From Acidobacteriota bacterium (GTDB taxonomy: Bacteria; Acidobacteriota; Blastocatellia; RBC074), in contig JAKEHZ010000013.1 of assembly GCA_022614735.1 (NCBI GenBank), positions 1-15,200 on the forward strand: DNA of 15,200 bases, in the 5' to 3' direction. Below, one piece after another: positions 1-6,949 of the stretch. The notes beneath the pieces are model-generated. The model made no database searches. It saw only the letters and a list, made by a program, of their open reading frames with translations, and was not told where the DNA came from. The position numbers were made by a program, and so were the translations under genes. Position 1 is the stretch's first letter; every line of letters begins with the position of its first letter.

Positions 1-1
1 T

Positions 2-133
2 CGCCTGGAGCGTAATCACGACGGCTTCCGCTCAGACAAGGCTCGTCAGAATGCTCTCAAGATTTATCAAGCCGCAGTCTATCTCGGCTGGTCGATCCAT
101 ACTCCACCTAATCTAACCCCGCCTAGTGGTTAG
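2..133 (+). CDS. 3' end of an unrecognised protein (partial, 43 codons)
   Basis: This plus-strand frame is open from the window edge to a TAG at 131-133. It encodes the last 43 residues of a protein, ending in LTPPSG. The residues look protein-like: a helical KARQNALKIYQAAVYLGW stretch followed by a proline-rich end. I do not recognise the family. It converges on the minus-strand ABC permease, and the two stop regions overlap by 11 bp (123-133). No terminator hairpin is visible between them. A second plus frame is also open for about 110 bp, so the coding call rests on composition only. It would be the only plus-strand gene in the window. Confidence 0.45.
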   Translation, partial: RLERNHDGFRSDKARQNALKIYQAAVYLGWSIHTPPNLTPPSG

Positions 134-992
134 ACGGGTGGGACACACCCCGAATACGGATGCTGGCGAGGAATAATACCAGGGCAGTAAAAACAATCAG
201 ACTTGGAACCGAGATCCACGGCGAGGTCGCTTCGACCACCGTCGCCAATGGCCCTTCGTTCAATGGGATGGGCGAAAGGGTGTGCAGATAGTGAATGATG
301 CTGATCTTCTTCAAGACCGGCGGCAGCAGGAAGTTGAGCCACTCCCAACCATAAACTAACAATGCTGGAATGATCGGATTGCGGAAGAACAATCCGATAA
401 CCAGGAATACCGCCCCATAACCCAGACAGGCGAGGATAGTTATTCCAAGATAGGTCAGAACCTGTCCCATTCCAGGCCCGTCAAACAGGTAATCCACATT
501 TGCCGGATAACCGCGCGCGTAGTAGAGGAAGAACAATGACCCGGCAGTTGTCAGTGTGAAGAGGACGACCGAAGCCAGAAGACCTGAGAAATACTTCCCC
601 GCGACCAGTACCTCCCGCCGCAGCGAACAGAGGAAGTAGTAGTGCAAACTCTTATCCACTACCTCGCCGCGGAACAGATTCATAAAAATCCATGCGCAGC
701 CGAAGAAGACCATCGTGCGCAGTATCAGACCTTCGTAGATATTGCCGAAAGCCTCCTGCGCATTGGGCCATTTATTCCTGATGTCAGCACTGCCATTGGG
801 ATCGACAATGGCAAGCAGGAACATCAACACCACCGGGATCGCCGCGAACAGATAAAGCAGTAAGGCGCGCTTGCCCCAGAAGTTTTTCTTTACTTCTATC
901 CGCAAGATAGCGCGGATCTGTCGCAGCCAGAGTGACCAATCCAGCTGCGTCGCCGCCGGCTTCACTGTGCTAGCTTCAATCATCGAACTCAT
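123..992 (-). CDS. ABC-2 type transporter permease (289 aa)
   Basis: This is an integral membrane subunit of an ABC transporter, probably an exporter of the ABC-2 type. The protein has about six hydrophobic segments, near residues 44-64, 88-108, 134-160, 175-203, 208-228 and 261-282. It has a cytoplasmic N-terminal stretch (WLRQIRAILRIEVKKNFW) typical of ABC-2 permeases, and no ATPase motifs. It starts at the first ATG, with a GAGGA motif about 9 nt upstream. The partner ATPase lies upstream at 1216-2181, separated by a 223-bp gap that holds a long inverted repeat and a heptamer tandem repeat. A second permease of nearly equal size (2181-3044) precedes that ATPase, so the two may form a heterodimeric membrane part. 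The substrate cannot be deduced. Confidence 0.88.
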   Translation of the reverse strand: MSSMIEASTVKPAATQLDWSLWLRQIRAILRIEVKKNFWGKRALLLYLFAAIPVVLMFLLAIVDPNGSADIRNKWPNAQEAFGNIYEGLILRTMVFFGCAWIFMNLFRGEVVDKSLHYYFLCSLRREVLVAGKYFSGLLASVVLFTLTTAGSLFFLYYARGYPANVDYLFDGPGMGQVLTYLGITILACLGYGAVFLVIGLFFRNPIIPALLVYGWEWLNFLLPPVLKKISIIHYLHTLSPIPLNEGPLATVVEATSPWISVPSLIVFTALVLFLASIRIRGVSHPSNH

Positions 993-1013
993 GCTTGCTG
1001 TTCCTCAGAAAAC

Positions 1014-1119
1014 GTACCGTAGGTTGTCCAACCTGCGGATGACTCGATTAATGAGCCGTTCAGTTACCACCAGGCGGCTTGATGATGAAGCCATCCGCAG
1101 GTTGGACAACCTACGGTAC
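1014..1119. repeat. Inverted repeat A, perfect 28-bp arms
   Basis: The arms at 1014-1041 and 1092-1119 are exact reverse complements over 28 bp, starting GTACCGTAGGTTGTCCAACC. Each arm is itself nearly palindromic (AGGTTG-TC-CAACCT). The 50-nt spacer holds a further short stem (AGCCG 1054-1058 / CGGCT 1075-1079). It lies inside the ABC gene run, between an ATPase and a permease, so full termination here would cut off the last gene. An mRNA processing or stability element, or a mobile inverted repeat, is as likely as a terminator. Confidence 0.9.
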
Positions 1120-1185
1120 ATCTCGCACCGCCATTTTCGTTGTTACTGGGCGTCATTTGGGACGACATGAAGGAGTCCTTCCGAA

Positions 1186-1217
1186 AATCCGCAATCCGCA
1201 ATCCGCAATCCGCAATC
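1186..1217. repeat. Heptamer tandem repeat AATCCGC, 4.5 copies
   Basis: Four exact copies of AATCCGC (1186-1192, 1193-1199, 1200-1206, 1207-1213) are followed by AATC. The last bases overlap the TGA stop of the ABC ATPase (1216-1218). The repeat lies in the 3' untranslated part of that gene and upstream of the final permease. Confidence 0.95.
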
Positions 1218-2181
1218 AAGCCTGCCCGCCTCCATTCGATCCGATCAGGTACTGATAGACTGCGTTGAGATCGTCATCAACCGGCGCAACCGCCTCGATG
1301 TTCATTCCGCTTTCAACCACAATGCGATTCAACAATAGATAAAATGCCTCGGCATTGCGTGTTCTGATGAACAATCCCTGTTTGTCCCGATGCAATTGCG
1401 CTTCAACCACGCTGTCCGAAGCGAAAATGCGGGCGGCGAGATCCTGCGGGAGATCGCAACGGATCATAATTTGCATCGGATGCTCTTCCATCTCTTCGCG
1501 AACGCCGGTGACACCGCCTTCGGCCAGGATATAGCCATTGTTAATCAACACGACGCGATCCGACATGACATTTACCTCGTGCAGGATATGGCTCGATACG
1601 ATCAAATGCAGACCTTCTTTTGCCAGTTGCCGGAAGAGGCGAATTGTCTCTGCGCGCGCCATCGGATCAAGGCCGTTGAGTGGTTCATCCAGAATCATCA
1701 CGACCGGATCATGCGCGATTGACTGCGCCAGCCTGATACGCTGGCGCATGCCCTTGCTGTAACCCGCGACTTTGCGATGAGCGGCTTCGATCAGGTCAAC
1801 CCGCTCGATTGCGCGCCATGTCTTCTCGTCTGCCACTTTGTTCGAGTAACCATGAACGCGCAGGAACGATTTGACGAACTCGTATCCGGTCATCCCTTTC
1901 GGAAACGAATCGAACTGGCCGCAATAACCAACCTTGCTGAACAACTCCTGCGGATTGTCGGGAGAGATGCCGAGAATGCTGATGCGCCCGCGCGTCGGCT
2001 GAATCAATCCGGTCATCAGATTCATGAGCGTCGTTTTGCCCGAACCATTCGGGCCGACAAGCGAAGTGATGCCCGGCGCAATAGCCAGACTGACGCGATT
2101 GACGCCCAGGATCTCGCCGTAGAACTTCGAGACATCCCCGAAGATGATTTGTGATGTTCGATGTTCGATGTTCGAGTGCAT
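1216..2181 (-). CDS. ABC transporter ATP-binding protein (321 aa)
   Basis: This is a cytoplasmic ATPase that powers the adjacent ABC-2 permeases. All nucleotide-binding motifs are intact: Walker A GPNGSGKT (residues 43-50), Q-loop YCGQFD (Q89), signature YSKGMRQ (141-147), Walker B VMILDEP (161-167) and switch histidine H198 (SSHIL). About 90 C-terminal residues follow the core, as in many drug- or lipid-export type ATPases. The start ATG overlaps the stop of the upstream permease (TAATG, one shared base), which indicates translational coupling. A GAGG lies about 10 nt upstream. Residues 3-9 are encoded by a GATGTTC heptamer repeat, so the extreme N-terminus is probably variable and the conserved part begins near IIFGDVSKFYG. 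The transported substrate is unknown. Confidence 0.93.
   Translation of the reverse strand: MHSNIEHRTSQIIFGDVSKFYGEILGVNRVSLAIAPGITSLVGPNGSGKTTLMNLMTGLIQPTRGRISILGISPDNPQELFSKVGYCGQFDSFPKGMTGYEFVKSFLRVHGYSNKVADEKTWRAIERVDLIEAAHRKVAGYSKGMRQRIRLAQSIAHDPVVMILDEPLNGLDPMARAETIRLFRQLAKEGLHLIVSSHILHEVNVMSDRVVLINNGYILAEGGVTGVREEMEEHPMQIMIRCDLPQDLAARIFASDSVVEAQLHRDKQGLFIRTRNAEAFYLLLNRIVVESGMNIEAVAPVDDDLNAVYQYLIGSNGGGQA
2153..2173. repeat. Heptamer tandem repeat GATGTTC, 3 copies, at a start codon
   Basis: Three exact GATGTTC copies (2153-2159, 2160-2166, 2167-2173) lie within the first codons of the ABC ATPase. The start codon is at 2179-2181. Because 7 is not a multiple of 3, any gain or loss of one unit would change the reading frame from this start. 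Confidence 0.92.
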
Positions 2182-3044
2182 TATGACACCACCTCATAAG
2201 CGTGTACTCTGCGCGAGAGCATAAACACGCAGATTAATGCATAAGCAGCGAATACTCCCCAGGCTTCAAAAAATGATAGCTTCGCATCCAACCAATCCAG
2301 TTGAAAGAGATGGCTGGACAAAGCGCTGAACGCCACTCCCAGGTTCAGCATATGCCCCATGTTCGTATTGAACAACTCCTCAATAATAAAGCCGATCGGT
2401 GTGGGAATGATGAAGATAGCGAATAACGCCGCGCTCGCAGCTGTGCGCCATTTGATCCACGCCGAAAACGCCATCGCCAGTAATGCCAGTATCACCAGCC
2501 AGGCTATGCTGACCGTGAAGATCGCGCCCGCAATCCAGAGATTGTCCGCCATCCACCCGCCACCTTCCAGATAGGACTGAAAGAAGAACAACAACAGACC
2601 GGGCACCCAGGTGAACATTGAAAGCAGGATCAGCAATACCAACATTTTGCTGACAATGTATTCGAATCGCGAGAATGGGCGGCACAGATACAAAGGCAGC
2701 GCATTGTTAGCCAGATCCCGCGAGACCAACACCGGCCCGATGATCACCGTAAAGACGAAAGCAAGCGATGTCTGAACGCTGACCAGGACGTAAAAGAATG
2801 TGGCGTTAATCGGCAAGATGTCAGAAACCGTGATATCTAAAACCGCCAGCGCATTTGCGTTGTGATGCAGATAGATGATGACTGTGGAGATCAACGGATA
2901 GACATAACACAACACGAATAAGGCTATGAACAACTTGTATTTGAAAAGGTCCTGATAGGCATAACGCGGGATCACCAGAAAGCGCGACCATGCCGACGTT
3001 AGCGTACCTTCATATGGTTTATAACTGTGTTCGTAAACAGCCAT
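2181..3044 (-). CDS. ABC-2 type transporter permease (287 aa)
   Basis: This is a membrane subunit of the ABC transporter whose ATPase follows at 1216-2181. Six hydrophobic segments are visible, near residues 36-58, 82-104, 131-156, 167-193, 200-222 and 260-277. The sequence opens with MAVYEHSYKPYEG, and an amphipathic region (RYAYQDLFKYK) precedes the first membrane span. The reading frame is open to an upstream ATG at 3098. I chose 3044 because a GGAG lies 7 nt before it and because the extra 18 residues would extend towards the intergenic hairpin. The TAA stop shares a base with the next gene's ATG. The pair resembles exporter or envelope-maintenance ABC systems, but no substrate can be named. 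Confidence 0.88.
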   Translation of the reverse strand: MAVYEHSYKPYEGTLTSAWSRFLVIPRYAYQDLFKYKLFIALFVLCYVYPLISTVIIYLHHNANALAVLDITVSDILPINATFFYVLVSVQTSLAFVFTVIIGPVLVSRDLANNALPLYLCRPFSRFEYIVSKMLVLLILLSMFTWVPGLLLFFFQSYLEGGGWMADNLWIAGAIFTVSIAWLVILALLAMAFSAWIKWRTAASAALFAIFIIPTPIGFIIEELFNTNMGHMLNLGVAFSALSSHLFQLDWLDAKLSFFEAWGVFAAYALICVFMLSRRVHAYEVVS

Positions 3045-3051
3045 CGCAATT

Positions 3052-3055
3052 CTCC
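3052..3055 (-). promoter_or_regulatory. Ribosome binding site GGAG deciding the permease start
   Basis: GGAG on the minus strand lies 7 nt before the ATG at 3044. No comparable motif was noted before the in-frame ATG at 3098. This favours the 287-residue form of the permease. Confidence 0.7.
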
Positions 3056-3088
3056 AGCTTCTTCGGCAAACTTCATCTTCCGGAAATG

Positions 3089-3181
3089 GTTTCAACACAA
3101 AGGGTCAAAGGGTCAAAGGGAGATCAAGGCTTGATTTTTTCTTCTTTGACCCTTTGTCCCTTTGATCCTTTGTGTTGAAAC
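3089..3181. repeat. Inverted repeat B, arms of 8-bp tandem units
   Basis: The arms 3089-3120 and 3150-3181 pair over 32 bp with two mismatches. Each arm is built from 8-bp units related to CAAAGGGT. The centre holds a small self-complementary stretch, ATCAAG-G-CTTGAT (3123-3135), followed on the plus strand by a run of T. It occupies most of the gap between the S9 peptidase and the downstream permease. It could work as an attenuator or as an mRNA-processing hairpin in this gene run. Confidence 0.92.
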
Positions 3182-3210
3182 TTTTAACCATCTTCGCTTT
3201 TCTATCTTTG

Positions 3211-5898
3211 TTATTGCATCAATTCGCTTGTCAGCAATGCTCCATTCAATTGCGGCAGCACGGCGTTGATCTTCACTACCTTGCGACTTTCTTTCGCAAC
3301 CCAAAGAGTGATCTTGCCGGCCTCACCTTCAGCAGAAGTGATTTCACATTTGAAAGCATCGAAGCTTCCCGCGGGCACTGTGACTTTCTCCACGCCTGCG
3401 ACTTTTATCTGCTTTAAATCGAGCTTCTGCTTCTGCAGATCGAGGTTGCGAAATGTTGTTGAATAGCCCTCAGCCAGCGGCAGCGATGCAATCACGTCAT
3501 AGGCTCCTGCGCCATCGGCAAAGATCGCGCCGCCTGTGTCGATAGAGATCGGTTTCGGCTGTTCGCCCATTGCCATCGAACCAGTGGCCTTGTTGTCTTT
3601 GATCGCCACTTCGATGGTCCCAGGGCCTTGCTTGATGGTCCGCTTGGTCAAAACCAGCGAGCCTTTTTGAATAACGGTGATATCACTCATCTCGCCCATC
3701 GGCAGCTTGGCTGTTTCACTGGCCGTCCACGCGCCGTTCTCTTCTTTGATCTCCGTCGTCACGGTGAACGGGATCGTCTGCCCGCCCATCTCGATCTTGG
3801 CCTGATAGTTGGCCTTCAACGGACGCAGGTCGACCGCCGGCTTCGGCGTGCCCACTGAAGCCGCCTCGATGCGCTTCGGCATTTCAACGGTCTTCACATC
3901 AACCGTAATCTCCTTCAGCCGCGCCGCGACCTCGGGTGTTGCGCCTTCCTGAAATCGCCCGCCGAGGTGTTTTGCCATGAACTTCTCGGAGAGCGCGATC
4001 ATCGCCATATTGTTGACCGGACGCGCGAAGCCGTGTCCTTCATCCGGCGCGACGAGATATTCGACGGGGAAGTTACGCTCGCGCAGCGCTACGACGATCT
4101 GATCCGATTCCGCTTTCTTGACACGCGGATCGTTCGCGCCCTGCACTACGAGCAGCGGCGTTTTGATTTTGCCGGCCGAATTGAGCGGAGATTGGCGCTC
4201 CAATTGCGCTTTGCCTGCGGGCTTGGTCGGATCGCCCATCCGCTCGTGGAACATCTTGCGCCCTGCTTCCCAGTAAGGCGGGATCGATTCGAGCAGTGTG
4301 ATCAGGTTCGATGGGGCTACTATCGCCACAGCAGCACTATACAGGTCAGGCGTGAAGGCAACACCGGCGAGCGTCGCATAACCGCCGTACGAACCACCCA
4401 TAATGCCGACGCGCTTCGGATCAGCGATGCCTTGCGAAACCAGGTGCTTGACTCCCCAGGTGATATCGTCCTGCATCTTCTCGCCCCACTGGTTATTGCC
4501 GGCGTTCAGAAACTTCTTGCCGTAACCGGTCGAGCCGCGGAAATTAGGTTGCAAGATTGCATAGCCCCGGTTCGCCAGAAACTGCGCATAAGAACGGTAG
4601 CCCCACGAATCGCGCGCCCACGGGCCGCCGTGCGGGTTGACAATCAATGGCAGGTTCTTCCCTTCGACGCCCTTCGGCAAAGTCAGGTAGGCGGGAATTT
4701 CCAGACCGTCTGAAGATTTGTAACGGATCGGCTTCATCTCGGCCAGATGCTCGCGCGGGATCTTCTCGCGGATGCGGTATTGCAAGGTCAGTTTCTTAGT
4801 CTTGCGGTCGAATAGATAACTCTCACCAGGCTCTCTATCGCTGTTGGCTGAGAGGAGGAAGAGTTGTTCATCTTTTGTCGAAGAGCCCAGGTTGATGTCT
4901 TTACCGGGTAATTTTTGTTTCACCAGGTTGTAGTCCGCTTCGTACGATTTGTCTTTCCAGTAAGCCCGTGGACGGTCGTCCACATAAACGGTTCCGATCA
5001 GTTCGTCGGTCAAATCCGAAAAAATGGGCCCGCCGAAATCCACGCGTTTTTGCGGGTCGGATTCGACAAGCTCTTCTTTAGAGGTTTCGACATCGAAGAG
5101 GACCAGGCGAACCAGGTCGAGGTTGTCGCCTTTGTTCGTGACCATATAAACGCGCTTGTTGTCTTTGTGAAAACGCACCGGGTCGCAGCTTTCAAAGACG
5201 GTGCAAGAATAAACCTTCTTGAAGCCGTCAGCCCCCACGTGCAGCACTTCAGTGTCGCCGTTATCCGCGGTGCGTGTGGCAAGCCTGAGCTGTTCCTTCG
5301 CATCGAACATCCAGCCCGCGATGCGCTCGGTGTTCTTGCGGACGAGCGTGCGCTCACCCGTGGATATGTTGACTTTGTAAACATCATGCCACGCCGCATC
5401 GCGGTCATTGAGCCCTACATAAATGACATCCGGACTGCTCTTCGGCACGGAGTAAATGAATGCGCGGACATTTTTCAGATCGGTCAAGTTACGCGCCGCC
5501 GGAACATCTCGTCCTGAGGCGTTCTGGTCGGCAGGATTGACCGCATAGATGTTATAGTTTTCGTCGCCGCCTTTGTCCTGAACAAAGAGGATGTATTTGC
5601 CGTCACGGCTCCAGAAGAAGGTCGGGATCGGGCGTTTCGTGTCATCGGTCAGCGGTTTCGCCGCGCTGAATGGCTCGTTCGTGCGTTTGACCCAGATGTT
5701 TCGCGTCTCTTTGTAAGGCTTGATGAACGCAATGAATTGCCCATCCGGCGAAATCTGCGCGTTGGAGATCTCGGGGTTGCCGAAGAACAATTCACGGTCG
5801 ATCAACGGCGTCTTCGGCGTGTTCTGAGCAAAGGCTGTTATTGTGGTAATCGAAAATAATGTGAGCAATAAACAAATCAATTGAAGAAGTCTCTTCAT
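3211..5898 (-). CDS. Secreted S9 family peptidase with extra C-terminal domain (895 aa)
   Basis: This is a serine peptidase of the prolyl oligopeptidase (S9) family, exported to the periplasm or outside. A Sec signal peptide is clear: MKRLLQ, a hydrophobic core, then a likely cleavage after TAFA at residue 24. A beta-propeller region (about 35-380, with WSRDGKYILF-type repeats) precedes the alpha/beta hydrolase. The catalytic triad is visible: Ser503 in GGSYGGYA, Asp590 in GANDPR and His622 in DEGHGF. The oxyanion region NPHGGPWARD lies near 421-430. The peptidase part ends near residue 650. Roughly 200 further residues (about 695-895) form a second domain resembling DUF3108-type beta-rich domains (VTVPAGSFDAFKCEI), which is unusual for S9 enzymes. 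Start: AGGAG lies 5 nt before the ATG. It sits between ABC genes, suggesting a shared envelope role, but its peptide substrate is unknown. Confidence 0.93.
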   Translation of the reverse strand: MKRLLQLICLLLTLFSITTITAFAQNTPKTPLIDRELFFGNPEISNAQISPDGQFIAFIKPYKETRNIWVKRTNEPFSAAKPLTDDTKRPIPTFFWSRDGKYILFVQDKGGDENYNIYAVNPADQNASGRDVPAARNLTDLKNVRAFIYSVPKSSPDVIYVGLNDRDAAWHDVYKVNISTGERTLVRKNTERIAGWMFDAKEQLRLATRTADNGDTEVLHVGADGFKKVYSCTVFESCDPVRFHKDNKRVYMVTNKGDNLDLVRLVLFDVETSKEELVESDPQKRVDFGGPIFSDLTDELIGTVYVDDRPRAYWKDKSYEADYNLVKQKLPGKDINLGSSTKDEQLFLLSANSDREPGESYLFDRKTKKLTLQYRIREKIPREHLAEMKPIRYKSSDGLEIPAYLTLPKGVEGKNLPLIVNPHGGPWARDSWGYRSYAQFLANRGYAILQPNFRGSTGYGKKFLNAGNNQWGEKMQDDITWGVKHLVSQGIADPKRVGIMGGSYGGYATLAGVAFTPDLYSAAVAIVAPSNLITLLESIPPYWEAGRKMFHERMGDPTKPAGKAQLERQSPLNSAGKIKTPLLVVQGANDPRVKKAESDQIVVALRERNFPVEYLVAPDEGHGFARPVNNMAMIALSEKFMAKHLGGRFQEGATPEVAARLKEITVDVKTVEMPKRIEAASVGTPKPAVDLRPLKANYQAKIEMGGQTIPFTVTTEIKEENGAWTASETAKLPMGEMSDITVIQKGSLVLTKRTIKQGPGTIEVAIKDNKATGSMAMGEQPKPISIDTGGAIFADGAGAYDVIASLPLAEGYSTTFRNLDLQKQKLDLKQIKVAGVEKVTVPAGSFDAFKCEITSAEGEAGKITLWVAKESRKVVKINAVLPQLNGALLTSELMQ

Positions 5899-5903
5899 AA
5901 GGT

Positions 5904-5908
5904 CTCCT
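5904..5908 (-). promoter_or_regulatory. Ribosome binding site AGGAG next to hairpin C
   Basis: AGGAG on the minus strand lies 5 nt before the ATG of the S9 peptidase and only about 5 nt downstream of the inverted repeat at 5914-5987. Folding of that hairpin in the leader could affect ribosome access. Confidence 0.7.
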
Positions 5909-5913
5909 AAGAA

Positions 5914-5987
5914 GGATTTGAAATTTGAAATTTGAAATTTGAAATTTGAGAGATTATCTCAAATCTCAAATTTCAAATTTCAAATCC
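5914..5987. repeat. Inverted repeat C, arms of 7-bp GAAATTT units
   Basis: The left arm holds four GAAATTT heptamers. The right arm, read on the other strand, holds the same unit and a GAGATTT variant. The centre is TTTGAGA-GATTA-TCTCAAA (5945-5963), a compact stem with a 5-nt loop. Both outer ends read GGATTTG on their own strands. The two arms differ in heptamer number. It fills most of the 98-bp gap between the upstream ABC ATPase and the S9 peptidase. Confidence 0.93.
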
Positions 5988-5996
5988 GATCTGACG

Positions 5997-6929
5997 CTAC
6001 TGTTCCATAGCTTTCAGGAAAATGTCTTCGAGCGAATCGCGTTTGTAATTCAGCCTGCGAATCTGCACGTCGCTCGCCGCTGCAATCTTGTAAAGATCGC
6101 GAATCTCTATGCCGTCCTGCATGACGAGTTTGACTCGCTGATTGCCGGTCAGCGCATACTCGCAGCCGAGCGCGCCGATGGCATCGACGAAAGCAGGCGT
6201 CGCATTGCGCGTCTCCATCTCGATGAACTTGCGATTGGCGCGACGCTCTTCTTCCAGATTGCAATTGGCCGCAATATGCCCGTCTTTCAAAATCAAAACC
6301 TCATCACAGCATTCCTCGACATCGCGCAGCAAGTGAGATGAAAACACTATGTGAGTGCGGCCCGAATCGCGGATTTCGCGGATGAGCTCCAGCATCCGTT
6401 TACGTGCCGGCGGATCGAGCCCATTCGTCGGCTCATCCAGAAAGATCAACCGTGGACCATGAACAATTGCCTGCGCGAGCTTGGCGAGCTGTTTCATCCC
6501 CAGCGAGTAGGTGCCGAGCTTCCGATAGCGCGCTTCGCCGAGGCCGACGTAAAACAGCGCTTCGTGCGCACGTTCGAGAGCGGCATCGGAAGGCAATCCG
6601 GATAACTCGGCCATCAGGCGCACGAAATGAACGCACGTTATATGGGCAATAAATGAGTCGCGTTCGGGCATATAGCCAATGACCGTGCGTACTCGTTTTG
6701 ACTCATTACGAATGTCACACCCGAAAATGCGCGCGGTACCCGAAGCCGGCTTGTGGAATCCAAGCAGTGTGTGGATGAGCGTCGTTTTCCCTGCGCCGTT
6801 CGGCCCGAGCAGACCGATGCAATGGCCGCGCAACGAGCCTTGAATGTCATGCAAGATGCGTCGCTTGCCAAAGACGATTCGCAGTTGATCGAGCTCAATG
6901 ACTGGATTTGTGGAATTCATTTCGATCAT
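5997..6929 (-). CDS. ABC transporter ATP-binding protein (310 aa)
   Basis: This is a cytoplasmic ABC ATPase of the exporter type. Motifs seen: Walker A GPNGAGKT (42-49), signature YSLGMKQ (141-147), Walker B LIFLDEP (161-167) and switch histidine H199. The usual Q-loop glutamine is not obvious: the corresponding stretch reads VIGYMPERDSF, with M-P-E in place of Q. That variant is known in several bacterial exporter ATPases. A C-terminal regulatory tail of about 100 residues follows. It starts 20 bp after the DUF4097 lipoprotein gene stop, so the two are probably co-transcribed. No strong Shine-Dalgarno precedes either in-frame ATG (6929 or 6920), so the start is uncertain by three codons. It has no permease of its own beside it; the permeases at 2181-3044 and 123-992 are the nearest candidates. 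Confidence 0.91.
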   Translation of the reverse strand: MIEMNSTNPVIELDQLRIVFGKRRILHDIQGSLRGHCIGLLGPNGAGKTTLIHTLLGFHKPASGTARIFGCDIRNESKRVRTVIGYMPERDSFIAHITCVHFVRLMAELSGLPSDAALERAHEALFYVGLGEARYRKLGTYSLGMKQLAKLAQAIVHGPRLIFLDEPTNGLDPPARKRMLELIREIRDSGRTHIVFSSHLLRDVEECCDEVLILKDGHIAANCNLEEERRANRKFIEMETRNATPAFVDAIGALGCEYALTGNQRVKLVMQDGIEIRDLYKIAAASDVQIRRLNYKRDSLEDIFLKAMEQ

Positions 6930-6949
6930 CTTAAATTATTCGCGTCTGT

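Noticed and set aside
3123..3140. Plus-strand intrinsic terminator at ATCAAG-G-CTTGAT plus T-run
   Set aside because: The one-base loop is too small, the stem is AT-rich, and no plus-strand gene lies upstream.
3967..4713. Plus-strand open frame of 248 codons
   Set aside because: It runs antisense to the S9 peptidase, whose catalytic motifs are intact; the plus-strand protein has no recognisable domain.
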